Made by a program: the position numbers and the translations under genes
NCBI GenBank assembly: GCA_019614645.1
Contig: JABWDB010000001.1
Span: 30,931,501-30,995,500 of the forward strand
Direction of reading: 5' to 3'
DNA from: Stratiolaelaps scimitus
Lineage: Eukaryota; Arthropoda; Arachnida; Mesostigmata; Laelapidae
Length of the DNA stretch: 64,000 nt
Notes under the pieces: generated by a model
The model's database searches: none
What the model saw: the letters and a program-made list of their open reading frames with translations, nothing else
Told to the model about the DNA's origin: nothing
Part shown: in pieces, positions 11,031 to 23,079 of the stretch
Layout of the letters: each line of letters opens with the position of its first letter
Position numbering within the stretch: position 1 is the stretch's first letter

Positions 11031-12300
11031 ATCTACATATCTACAAATGATTATTATTTCATGGTACTGGATAGAGTGAAGCCTGCTTTCGTGAACAGGG
11101 AGTTTTAGATGGCCAAGCCACGACCGCAATACACTGGTATTGCTACCTACCAATGAAAGAAAAGCCACTGCTTATCTAAGACCTTCCAAGAACTTTTGAC
11201 TTAGAAGGCACGGAGAAGTATATAACGCTTTTCTTCGGGTACAGAAAGATAAAATGGCTGAGATAGACCCGCAGTTCTATGCAACATAGACAATGATGAC
11301 CACAAACTGGAGGGAGGCCTATCAAGGCACCTGCTACGATGTCCAGGTTAATGGCTTCCAACACATAGTTCGTCGGAGTAAGAGCCGCCATGACCCAGGA
11401 CTCGAATCCCAAATGTAAATACAATTAAAATTTTTGTTCTTAATTTTAGTAGGAATTTTTAAGTTTTTTTTAGTTTTTTTAAGAATGCCGTCCAGGCACT
11501 CTCTTCGGCTCAGTCACCCTGCAATATACAAGTTGCAGTGCTCACTCTTCCATATGTTTCCGTAAACGCAGCTGCGACTGGTAAACCACGTTTATATTAT
11601 CAGTTGCTTGCCCTCGGTATGCATAGAGTCGCGTTGGCAAGCGTTTGATTTTATGACGTTTTAGGAGTGTCCGACGTGATCGTCATGACCGTAGCGCATA
11701 TTTTTAAAGTAAAACGAAATTGAAAGTCACCGAACGATTTCCTCATTCGTTCGGCATCAGTTGTATGAAGGCGCTCAACGGCAACGGGTGTGTGATGTAA
11801 ACACGTCTTTTCCATCACCCGTGATCCTGGCTATAATAATACTACAGGGCAGGTCGTTTACATGTGTCTGCCGATAGCCATACTGGCCTCCCAGAGGGGT
11901 ACTCGTGTCGTCCCGTTTCCCATAGTGTCCCGAGTCGGTGGCCAATAAGACCGACCGTGAGGTCCGCGTCACGGTCATCCCCGCTCACCCCTGACCCCGC
12001 CACGGGGGGTGGTGTCTATGTAATGTGCGTACGTTGCGTTCCGGAGCTTCCCCCTGCCGTGAACTCGTCTGTTCGCTTTGCAGCCCCAATCAATTCCCAT
12101 TGCCTATCCTCATAGACGCTTATAACACACATACGGCACATACTCACGGCCTCCATTCTACCTGTTTGGCCACTGCCATTGAGAGTGTCTCTCTCTCTCC
12201 CCCGTTGGTTTTGCCCTCTCTCTCTTTCCTGATCACCGCCACTCCACAGAGGTTTAAAGGAATAGGCACTACGAGCCCCCAACCCGTATCCGCTGCCTCG
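11031..12300. other. Spacer, no gene recognised
   Basis: The part to about 11480 may be the tail of the retrotransposon, since a T-rich stretch sits at 11430-11480; this is a guess. The rest shows a TC-rich tract near 12185-12230 and no recognisable coding sequence. Confidence 0.4.
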
Positions 12301-13948
12301 AAGTCAAGCCGGGGCCTCAGCGGGGCCACCGTGCAGGTGGCGGTCCCTAGCGCGCGCCGGCGGAGTTAATCTAGGGGGCCTGTGGCGTGTCGTGTGCCTG
12401 CCTGCCTGCCTGCGTTAAGCGTATCGGGACCGAGTGGGTGAACCGAACGAACTGTGGGGGCCGGCTGTGTAGCTGCTGGCGGTGGCGGCGGCCGTGGTGG
12501 CGGTCGTCGACTGACGGCGGTTGTTGCAGTGGGAAATCGAAACGTTGGCTGGCCCGGCCCTTTCTCACGGCGAGGGCGAGGGCAGATTGTGGGCTTGTTG
12601 TGGCGAGCACGAGTTGGCACGGGCCGCCAATCAGCCCCGGCAGGCGCGCGGGAGTGCAAAGCATGCGGAAGATCCGCGAGCGGGAGGACAAGCTAAGTGA
12701 CGCTGGTCGCTGGGCCACAGGGCACGAACGAGCCACTCGGACGGTGGCACGACGAGTGAGGGTCGCTGACGCGCTCTACGAGGACAGCCGCGAGCGCGGT
12801 TGTCACGAGGACGACGAACAAGGCGACGATTGTGGCGCGCACCGAGTGACGACGACGAACTACTCACTCTTCGTCGCAGTGAACGTGAACCAGTCAACGG
12901 GACAGTGGTAGTGCGGGCGGCAATTGGAAGCGACAGAAGCAGCAGCAACGGTGCTAGCAGCAGCGGCGGCGGTGGCGGCAGCGGTGGAGGAATCACTCGC
13001 GGCAGCGGCGTCCAGCGCGGAGGACGCGGTGGTTGGGATGCGGCAAGCTGGTCCAAGGGGCCTACCACCCCAGCAGCTTCGACAGGCAAAGCCGTCGCAG
13101 CGACAGCGGCTGATGCAGCGGCCACAGCGAGAACAAGTTCGGCTAGCCCGCCGCACAGGAGCGCGCGTTCCGGCGGAGACCTGTTGACTCCTTGGCTCCG
13201 CCAACCGAAGAGGCAGTAGCAGCAGCAGCAAGCGAACCTCTCCTGCCGTCAGTATGTTCATCTCTGTTTGGCCGTCCAGGAACTGAGTGTTTTCAAAAGG
13301 CGCTGTACGTCCGCGACACGCGACAACACCCTGCGGCCGCAGTGACAAGTACACGAAATCATATTTACAGCAATAGCAGCAACAACGACGAAGACAACAA
13401 CAGCAACAACAACCACAAGCAATATAAATTGCAAGTAGCAATTGCCTGAACAAGCAGGTAACTACCCGTTAGGACAGCAACGATCAACACAGCTAGCGTG
13501 GGTGGCCGCCCGGCAGGCAACATAACCAGGGGTGCCGCCGACGCCGCCAAAGAGCAACCTCTACCACCAACAGGTGTGTTTCTCCCATCGACAACTGCTG
13601 TGACGACAACAGCAGCAACAGCAGCAACAACGACAACAACAACAACAATACTAACAACTACGACAACAACGACCTGTGTCATCTGAGCCGTAGCGAGAAG
13701 GCAGATTTAGGACGAATTCGTTTTCAGTAGTGTGGGACCTGACGCTAGTGCAGAATCTGTGCATTTTGCCAGCGAGTGTGATTTTGAGCACGGTTCCTCA
13801 TCACCGGTCGGTATCTCTGTGGCTGGGCCGGCGGGATTCTAATTTTGTCAAATTAGAAACAATGAGACGGAGAGTGCTAGTTGGCGAAACTTGCTTTAAA
13901 CAAAGCTACACACCTCGGTAGTCAGTCATTGATTTCACAAGAGAGACG

Positions 13949-13951
<3 letters not shown>

Positions 13952-13997
<46 letters not shown>
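13952..13997. repeat. (AG)n microsatellite
   Basis: About 23 perfect AG dinucleotides in a row, on a plus strand that is purine-rich here. Confidence 0.95.
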
Positions 13998-14000
<3 letters not shown>

Positions 14001-15208
14001 TTACAACGAACGGCACCTACCGCAGTAGTGGAGTGAGCGTTATCTGGAGTATCTGGTGCGTTCGCATGCGTGTGTAGTCACGTCGCAAATATTCGTGTAC
14101 GATGTTGTGCCGGAAGGCGAAGCGTCGCAATTACATTCGGTCGATCGGCGACGAACAGCGGCAGTCCGACCAACAGTCGGTGTGTGTGCGTGGTGTCTCC
14201 ATGACGCCATCGCCGCCGGCTTGAGGAACGACTGTGGAGGACGACCAGGGGCTGACGACGCTCTTCGAACAAGCGACCTGAAGCCAGCCTCGGCTGAGCT
14301 GCTTGAGATACGTGACGGGCGATAAACAGGCAGAAACCGATTCCGAGGACGACGACGACGACGAGGAGGAGGACAAAACAGAAGGCGACGAAAAAGGCGA
14401 CGCGACCCGGACGCTGCAGTTTCTGTGTGACCAAGCGGTGCTGCAGCAGCAGCAGCAGCCCCTGACGCCGCCGCCGCCGCAGCAGCAGCAGCGCGTCAGC
14501 GGCGCGTCCTTACCGCCTCCCATCGAAGGGTATCGCCCTGATATCGTCGTCCTGTTGTGCATGTCTGCCGTGTAACGCGTGTCCTTTCCTGTCCTGTGCA
14601 CGACGCATCTTCCTCTGTTCTCCTTGATCGTTCACCATCTTCTTCCCGTCGTCTCTGTCCCCTTCGTCGATCAGTTCGCTCGTAAAGGATAGCCTCGATC
14701 TCACACGATATATTGGATTTTCGCAAACTAGCAAGCAAATACGGCAACGAACGAACGGACGGACGGACGAACAAGTGCAGAATTACGCTCGGATTTTAGA
14801 AGAATTACGCCGATAACAAATGAACGCGGCGGCAGTCGTCTGTCCTGCCGCTGCTCATCTGTGACTCACTGTGTACTCGTGTGTGCATGTCGATGTGTGC
14901 GTGTGCCGATTGAAAGATCGTCCATTGATTGTGCTTTTGTGCTGCTGTAGCGTGGCGTGACTTGGCGGAAACGTAGCTCGCGCGTGTCGATTCTCTCGAT
15001 TTTCTCTCTCCACCTCGTTTACAACACTATCGTCGTTCCTTGTCGCTTTCATGCATCTCGCAATTAGCGATGCTGCGGCGGTGGTAAGAGGCCGCACCCA
15101 GCCGCGACCACCGCGATACTTACCCACGGTTCGTTTGGCGTTAGACGTCGTCCTGGTCGGCAGCGCCGCCGGCAGGAGGAACACCCACGCCGGTCGGTGA
15201 AGCACGCC

Positions 15209-15234
15209 TGCAGCAACAACAACAACAACAACAA

Positions 15235-15265
<31 letters not shown>

Positions 15266-15300
15266 GAGAACAACAACAACAACAATAGCAGCACACGAAT
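15209..15300. repeat. (CAA)n/(CAG)n triplet array
   Basis: CAA, CAG and CAA units alternate in blocks. In one frame this gives poly-Asn/poly-Ser and on the other strand poly-Leu, so open frames here are not evidence of a gene. Confidence 0.9.
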
Positions 15301-15399
15301 AGCAACAACGACAGCAGTAGCAGCAGAAATAGCCGGCACCCGCAGCAACAACGAACACAACAGCGTGAATAACATTGTCACGTGTCAACACAGATGATC

Positions 15400-18241
15400 A
15401 CTTCGGGTCGGTGATAGACGACGTCACAGATTTTTCGCTTACACGACTCTGTCCTTGTTCCACTGTTGTTGTTTTTGCTGCGGTTGTCGCTTTCTGCAAG
15501 GAGACCGAGGAAGACAGAGAGAAACAGAGAGAGAGATGACGTAGTTCTCGCCATCGCGAGCCCATCCGGTGTGCGTCTATCCACGAATGGACGTACGTGC
15601 GTGCGTGTGTGTGTGTGTCTATATGTGCGTGTATAGCTTTAACTAGACGTGACCGCGGAATCAAACGGAAAGCCATCAACGCGCTGGTATTGTTGTTCGG
15701 GGAAGAGTCGGATTCGCGATTCGGCCGTGAATGTGGTCAAACGTTCGAATCGAGAAAAAATAAATGAACAACCCGTCGACATCCATCATGGTCCATTTGA
15801 TCTGGCGGTGAAGCGAACTCCATGTACTCTACCGCACTCGGCCAAGCGCCTGACCACGACGTTACCTGTCAGCGTATTTACGTATGTTACGCGCGGACTT
15901 GATGTTCAATACAGTTCTGTTCACCGCCATTGTTCCGTAAGCAAAGCAGCAAGCTAGTCAGCAACGAGCAATCATCAATGAATGAGTCGACTAATCAGCA
16001 ACTATTACAAGTAGGATATATGAGCATACTAGTACTACTATAAGATAGTGAGCCAGCAATCAATCAAGCAAGCAATCAAGTTAAACAAATCAAATCAAGC
16101 CAGCAAATAAGCAATGAGCTACCAAGCAGCAATCGCAACGAAGTAAGCAACTATACAAGCAAGCAACAAAAGTGGTGTTTATTCTGCGAGCGAGTGGTCA
16201 CTCATTATCCGTCGCCTACACAAATGACAGTGATACAAATCCCCTCCCCAAGACCCTACTAGTGTTGTATCGCTACAGCACAAGCAGAGCAGGACAGGAA
16301 ATTAAGCAAAGCGTTGTAATTAAGATTTGAACTCGGAACGCAAATAGATACGCAATCCACCGACAGTCCCTCGTCCTCATAGAAACCTACTACTACTACC
16401 AATTCCTCTAGCAATTTTATCCATCATCAGATCAACGACAGAACAGCAAAGCCAACAGGCAACATCCAATAAACCAAGAAATCCCAACAAAGCAACATCA
16501 TCCCTGTAGTCGCGGCATCCGGTGCGATCCCAGCGGCAACCACCTACCCAAAATCAGTTGTTCGACAACAGCCACCCCCCTGACAACGAGACGGCTAATA
16601 ACTAACGAGTTACCTTATTAGCCGAACGCCAACCACACGTCATCCAGTTATCTAGACCGACGGCAGTGTTCAATTCCTACAGAGAGAAGAGAAAGAAAAT
16701 CAAGGCGATTTAGCGCACGTCCAGGAGTGCAAACAAAGGCAACCAGCAACAAACCTAATATCCCAACAATTTACCACAGCAGCAGTCTCAGTAACCCCAT
16801 TAATGCCCTCCGCCCGCCTAGACGAAGCAACGTCAACAACAGCTGCAGCATTATCGTCATCGACAGCAACAACACCGAGCATTATCATACCATAATAAAA
16901 GACAGGGCAACAACATCCAACCTGTTGCTGTTAAACTCTACAGCTACGAGCAATCTTGTTGGCGGTGCTGTTATGTACTCACATGCTCGGGCCACTCACG
17001 CATAGAAGGCCACAGCAAAGCAGAAGGCAAACCAACCCGAGGCGAAACCTGCAGCAAGAAATTGGATTGATTTATTTGGGTGAAAGAAATCAATATATCG
17101 TTCCCGTCACATCACGGCTACCCCTCCCCGTCCCCGTTAATTACGTATATTCTACTGTCTATATTGTACAGGAAGCACAGGGGGAGTGCTTACCCGTTCG
17201 ATTAGTCTGTGTCGAAAGCAGAGGAAAGCTACACAGCATCAGCATTGTATAACTCAATAACCAAACAAAGGCCAATAATCAAGAAGAACGACACCAAGAA
17301 GCCATAGAAAGGCGAAGCAAATTTTAATAAAAGCCAACACCTAAGCAAGGTAAATAAAATGCAAATCGATACGACAACCGCGTTAGCCTGAACGAACGTC
17401 AGCTGCCTACTTCAATCGCCGCTTCGTCCACTACCGTGCCGACAATGATATTTCAGCGTAGCATTATATTATAGGTCAGCAGATCTGAAAGTCAATTACA
17501 TCTGTTTCTCAGCTGTTCGTCTGTGAACGAGGAACGCAAGGGGTGAGATCTAGTCCTGTTGCGTCTGTAGCTCATCCGATACGGATCCGGACACCGAACC
17601 TCAAGCCGGTCTAGGGGTCGCAGCGTTGTCCCAACGAAACTGCCGACCAACGACGACCCGTGACTGAGGAAGGCAACGGATCTCGAAGACGATCCGTTAC
17701 AGTAATCGTAACGGTGCCGAGACCAAGAGGCAGCAGCAGGCACCCCTGCCCCTGTAGAGTAGAGTGCATCAGCGGTTCATAGAGTGCATACACACCGTAT
17801 CGGCAAACGGCGACAAGGGATACTACGATTCGCGCGTGTGTTCTGTTTGCCTGTTCGTTTGTGTGAGTGTATAAGTTTAGGAAGACGACAAGAATTGTGA
17901 CGGACCAACGCGCGGCAACCAATAAGCACTAGCCAAGGAAAAGCAGAAACAGGTTGCTGCCCGGCGAACAGGATCTACCAATCGCCTCCAGCGTCAATTA
18001 GCCTTTCAGCAAATTGCTGCCACCAGCCGTTCACAGCAAGCAGGTCGGTCCCGGTCGGTGTCAAAAGAACACACCTCGACGAAGCAAACGCCACCATCGC
18101 AACATCGCTGACGACACTGACACCTAGCTGATAGATAGGCGTGAGCTGTCGCGCCGTTAGAAATCAAAGGAGTTCGTTGAACAAGAACAAGCAGAAACAG
18201 CGGACTAGCGTCCATCCAGCTCTTGACCGCCGTTGGCCAAC
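15400..18241 (+). promoter_or_regulatory. Probable 5' leader of frequenin (A/C-rich, T-poor plus strand)
   Basis: From about 15.95 kb, and less evenly up to the ATG at 18242, the plus strand is dominated by AGCAA, CAACA and ATCAA units and is poor in T. Such strand asymmetry is typical of transcribed untranslated leaders. The stretch contains AATAAA-like and GTAAGT-like words, so it may be interrupted by introns. Several short ATG frames would act as upstream open frames if it is transcribed. The assignment is inference from base composition and position. Confidence 0.4.
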
Positions 18242-18305
18242 ATGGGCAAAAAGAACAGCAAACTGAAGGGGGAAGTAGTTGCCCGGCTCGCCAAGGAGAC
18301 ATATT
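18242..18305 (+). CDS. NCS1 (frequenin): Frequenin / neuronal calcium sensor 1, first coding exon (partial gene)
   Basis: The exon encodes MGKKNSKLKGEVVARLAKETY plus the first T of a Phe codon, and stops at the donor T|GTAAGT at 18306. NSKLK-x-EVV-xx-L-xxx-TYF is the N-terminus of NCS-1/frequenin. EVV and TY separate it from the neurocalcin/hippocalcin branch, which has EVL and TE. The family's proteins are about 190 residues with four EF-hands. They are N-myristoylated calcium sensors at synaptic and Golgi membranes that act on PI4-kinase and transmitter release. The myristoylation consensus is met here by Gly2 and Ser6. Start choice: ATG 18242 sits in a good context (CCAACATGG), with an in-frame TGA at 18224-18226. 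The EF-hand exons were not found downstream and should lie past the window end. Confidence 0.87.
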
Positions 18306-20700
18306 GTAAGTACCGCCGGCAGTAATGCCACTCACATTTCAATCGAATAGGTATTAGATATAACGTGTGTGACTTCGTATAAACAAGGGGGATGGTCTAA
18401 GGCCGAAGTGCAGGGCCGTACATCTATCTGTCTGTCATCTGTTTATTATTAACGTTACAAGTGCTAGTGTCCATCTCCAGCAAGCGAAACGCGCTCTACT
18501 GGCAGTGTTCCTTGCTATTTTCAAATCGAAATTAAATACAAATCTGACGTTCGATAACATCATCATCATCATCATCATCGGACACCACTGTCACGAGATG
18601 AGAGAGAATTCACCTAGCTATTTTATTCTGTAATACCTATGTGAGCAGCTTGTTATCTGTACCTTGTCCACAGCCATACGGAGATCATGGTATAGCTGTG
18701 TAGATAATAGAAGCATGTTTACAACATCTTTTGAGAAGACCCTCAGCTGTTCCCCTATATGACAGACCTCAGCCTCAGGCATCAGGTACCTTTAGGTGTT
18801 ACTATAATAAAGGCAGCAGTAGTAGTAGGTACCCGAACGACTCTGTAGAAGCGCTAAAAAGGCAAAGAGGATAAGGGTGGTATACTCGTATGTATTATAC
18901 ATACATATACAAACACACGTACACTTCTCCTCGGCGTGAGTCTTCTTCTGTGGGGTTTCAGAGGCAACTCTGTAGATAGAGTGAAGGTAAGGCCGGGGGT
19001 AAGGCTGCAGCTATGGCCGCAGGCTTGAGAAAGACACTGACTGTGTGTGTGTGTATGTGTATATATGTATGCATGTACGTGTTGTGTTTGTGAGCGTGGG
19101 TGGATGGGTGTCTGTGTGAGCCTCTATCTCCTTCTAAGTCAGGAACAAACAACGGACACAGGGGAGAAGGCTCTTCCTCCTTTGTCGTCCTACGGATGCA
19201 GCAAACCCCCCTTTATCCTCCTCCTGCTCCTCCTCCTTCTCGTGCTCTTCGGTCCCGTCCCGTCGATGAAGCGAGCGTTAGCTTGACTTCTCTCGGGGCG
19301 GCGCTTCCTGGGTGTACAGTGGTGCAGCCCGCTAAGCGAGTGCGGGGAAGCTCGCTGCAGCCCGCTGTAGTAGCTGGCCAACTTATTTATAGCAATCATC
19401 GTTAAGCACCGACTTGCCGGCTTGGCTCGGACCCCAGACGCACACGCCGACTCCGACAGAAGGCTGAGGAGGTCAGAGTTAGCGGAAGGTTCCCATGGGG
19501 GCGCCGAGGGTCGGGGCGGCATCATCGGCCTGGCTTGGCCTGGACCGAGTTAGTCGGTTTGAAAGAAAGCGACCGTTTGGTTGGCGCGTACAGGAGGCAT
19601 CGGAGACCCAAGGAGAGGCGTCTCAGCTTGCCAGGCAAGGGCCAGGAAACACACCGACATCGTGCAGTTGTACAATTTAGTGCTGATACTAGCAAGGCCT
19701 GTGAATGGCTACAACCTGTGTTTTGGACCGTTCTAATCGACAGTTGATCAAAAGCGTCATACCTCATACTTGCAAACGACAACTAGTGACATTGAATGAT
19801 AGATGATATGTATATATATATTTTTTTTTTGTTATTAATATTTACATTGATCACATATCCACCTTCGCGAATATGCTATTCAATCATTTGTAACCCGTTC
19901 TGTAAACTATTTGTGTATCTATTGCTGAAGGTCTTCCTCAAGAGACCTCGGTCGCGTTCCCGCCTCCGGCAGAGACAATAACTAATATGGCCGCACGGAT
20001 CCCTGCACATCCCCCCGATGGTGGAAGGCACGTTGTTGGTATTTATACCGCGCTTCGCTCATAGCTCCAGATACGAACCGCATACGATTGCCCTCGTACG
20101 AATGAGGGCCTTCCTTGTGATAGGATGCAACGATTATGCTTGAGGGTATCGACAGATTTCAGACGCGACCCTCAGCAACGAATAAGGACAGCAATTAGAA
20201 GATGATGCTTATTGCTCGATTAGCTATTATACCTCGCCCACTGGCCCGGATTTAGATGGTTCGTTCAAGGGTAGCCTGCCTCGCGGCACCGGCTTTGTTG
20301 GGCGAGCACTTGGATAGCTTCGCATCGAAGGCTACCGTGAACCTGGAGACTGCGTCCAGGAGAATGCGAACTGTCATTCGATATTGCAGGCTTCGCTGAA
20401 AGCGACCGTATATGGCGAGGCTCGTATATAGCAGTTGGCCGGTCGCGAATCCATGGGCAGAATCTCGATTCGTAGGATTTTTGCTACACATTGACACTGT
20501 GCATTTGCCGAGAACAGTTGCTTACCAGCTACCTGGCTGTTGTGCCACCTTTAATCCCCCTCGGCTTTCCCTGATTGGCGCTTAATCACCGGCCAATCAT
20601 TGCGCACGAGTCGAACGTGGGCGGTCGCGGCGACCGAGACAATCGAAACACATCCGATTTGCTGCCTAATCATTGTTGTTTATTGAATCTTTTTCTGTAT
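18306..20700. other. Intronic stretch, no gene recognised
   Basis: Contains a (CAT)n tract at 18558-18579, a TG-rich stretch at 19040-19120 and the T-run at 19820-19830. Open frames are short or low-complexity. Confidence 0.5.
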
Positions 20701-20861
20701 TCTGCTGACAAACAAGATGAGGTCGAGCAGGCGTTGCCGGCGAATGCCTGTGTTGTTCTACCTGAGTTGCCCCTGCCGCCATGATCGCTTTTTCTCGCAG
20801 CATGCCAACGGCAGATGCGGACGCGGCGAGGGCTCTGCTATGATCGCCATTGTGGTTGACG

Positions 20862-21815
20862 ATGTTATTATTTGCGTTGTCGTTATCACCAGCTGCCAGG
20901 ATAGTGCTGCTGCTGCTGTTGCAGCTGTTTCTGTTCGTGCCGGCCGCACTACCGATGCGGCGGGAGCGCTACAGCTTCGACACAACGTTAGGCTGGGCCG
21001 GGCCGGGCGGGGCTAGCTTGTCGCTAGGATGCCGTTCCACAGTGGTACTAGTACTCGCGACGGCGCCACAAGGGTTTCCCCGTCGTCAAGCTTTGCTTGT
21101 CTTTGCCGCTCGCCTGTTTCCTCTGGGTTATCCTGCGATGTTTCGTCCTGGATACGTTAGACATCCTCTTTTCTCCTGTCTCTCGGCCGGGTTGTCGAGG
21201 GTAGCACTCATCCGTGTGCCAACAACGCCATCTTCCATCTCTCCCATCCCGTTAGCAGGGCTTCTTCAGCAGTCCTTCCCTCAAGGCCTTTGCTCGTTCC
21301 CCTGTCCTCTGGCCGTTCTCATCAGTTCCATCGTTAGGGTATACTCTCCTCAACGGCAACGACGGCTAAGTCTTGAGGACGTCATGTTGATCTCGGGCAC
21401 CGTGAGCGGCAACGGCAAAGGCACCCCTCGCCGAAGCCCACACATCGTGGCGACCGCCGCCCGTGGCCCGTCGCTGTCAGACGTTACTCCTGAACCAATT
21501 AGCGTGAAGGAGCCGGACCATTCTGGTCCCGTTGTCATTTCGTCTCTCTCTCTCTCTCGCCCGCCGGGTGTCTCGCTCTCCCTCCGGGTCTCTCTCCCTC
21601 TCTCTCTCTCTCTGTCTCTCAAACTCCATCGCTATCTTGCTTTCTTATTAGGAAAAACGCAGGCTTGCAAAAGAAAGTGCTACCACCGCCGCTGCTCGTC
21701 GGCTAGAAGCTTAATCCTGCTTGTCGGTACCGCCGAGACGAAATGGCCAAACGGCGACGTTCAGGGGCTTGAGATCAACGATAGTTCACTGCCGAAAAAA
21801 AAGGTTTGTTACTGA
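20862..21815 (+). other. Candidate 317-codon open frame in a GC-rich island, unknown
   Basis: The longest open frame in the window. From ATG 20862 it begins with a signal-peptide-like hydrophobic run (about residues 1-28, including VLLLLLQLFLF) and continues as Leu/Ser/Pro-rich sequence of no recognised family. Residues near 230-255 are translated from a (TC)n microsatellite at 21543-21620 and read as SLSLS repeats. GC-rich, pyrimidine-rich sequence has few stop codons, so chance is a fair explanation. No flanking splice sites or homologous motif support it. Confidence 0.15.
21543..21620. repeat. (TC)n pyrimidine tract
   Basis: TCTC arrays interrupted by GCCCGCCGGG and CCTCCGGG. Confidence 0.9.
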
Positions 21816-22381
21816 GCCGCGTACAACGACCCAGCTGGGAGCAGGTGGAGAGGCAACAATGAGGTCGACGGACGGGCCACTCCCGCAGATGGGATCGGCG
21901 TAGCGGCGCGATTGCCTACATGGGCATGCGGCAAACTCGCCGCATTACTGGACGTGTGTGGTCGTTGCGAGGTGTGAGCTCGCAACTCATCTTGACACTG
22001 TTTAAATCCCGTGCAAAAAGTGGGAGCGCAGCGAGCAGAAACGGCACACCTGCGGTGTCTATAAGCGATATCGAGCCAACGTGATGTAGGAGAGGAGATT
22101 CAACTATGTTCATCTCGCTAACAATCACCAAGCGCCACAATGGCCTTCCGTAATCATAACTGCTGGGTCTGATCTGCTAGGGGTAATTGTGATTTTTTTT
22201 CCGGGTTGACCCACAGCCCGTTAGATTAGGAGGAATTACGTAAGATTAGGAGAATAATAATGAGGAGGTGACAATGACGAAATAATCAGCGAGTTGGCGT
22301 CTATATATGGCTATACAGAATAACTCCGGCCCGCTTTAATATATTCTACAACATAGTATTGTGAAGCCATTTGCGTTTTGT

Positions 22382-22412
22382 GTGCACACACACACACACA
22401 CACACACACACC
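22382..22412. repeat. (CA)n microsatellite
   Basis: About 15 CA units in a row in AT-rich surroundings. Confidence 0.92.
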
Positions 22413-23079
22413 TAAAAAAAGACAATTAATCCAAATGCATTCTTGTGTCCGAACCGAACAAGCGGATATAACCGTGACGGAGGCCAACAAGCTGCCGCTA
22501 CTGCTGCCATATTTCTCATTGAGTCCAATGCACAGTATACGCTCCGTAAGATACACTGTGTGCTAGCGCAATCGGCGCAGCGTTTTACGCGAGGTTTTAT
22601 TTGCCATATTTGACATCACCTGCTGTGACGCAGCGTGCGGCGTCCACTCGTGCGCTCACACCCTCACGGGTACATTGGTAATTACTCACTAATTACTCAC
22701 TGACGTAGTACTTGCCTGGCTTGGTCACTCAATTCACTCGGTCCAATGAGTGCATCCAGCAGGGCTGCCTGAGCGGGCTTTGAGTGTGTAAGAACGACGG
22801 CGCCATTATTGTCAGAGTACTCCTATTCTTTATCGTCGTCTTTGCTGCCCACCTCTGCTTCAGACCCGCTCACTGTCCAGCCTCTGCTGGCTTGCATCCG
22901 GTGACTATCGTTTCTCCTGCTCATCGGCCTGTAGATGTTTACGTTGTTCGACGATGAAGGCCTCACTGTGTCAGTCTGCACCGCTCGCGTAGCGAAGCAG
23001 TCATAGGGATTACAGCGCTGGCCGCCGTCGCCACGAAGCTGCTTTTTCTTGCTCGTGATACTAAGAGGCAGTATCATTG

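Larger units (their letters stand above)
12300..15400. other. GC-rich, triplet-repeat-rich region upstream of frequenin
   Basis: The stretch is rich in GGC, CAG/AGC and CAA triplets: GGC/GGT at 12475-12530, AGC/GGC at 12930-13030, CAA/ACA at 13370-13420 and 13600-13675, CAG at 14445-14495 and CAA/CAG at 15209-15300. Long open frames exist in several frames on both strands, but their products are runs of one or two residues, as such repeats produce in any frame. The likeliest reading is promoter or 5' leader sequence of frequenin. I cannot place a transcription start. Confidence 0.4.

Noticed and set aside
12360..15400. Long open frames on both strands (up to 197 codons), including poly-Leu, poly-Asn and poly-Ser products
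   Set aside because: They are translations of CAG/CAA/GGC arrays, overlap each other in several frames on both strands and show no domain or splice context.
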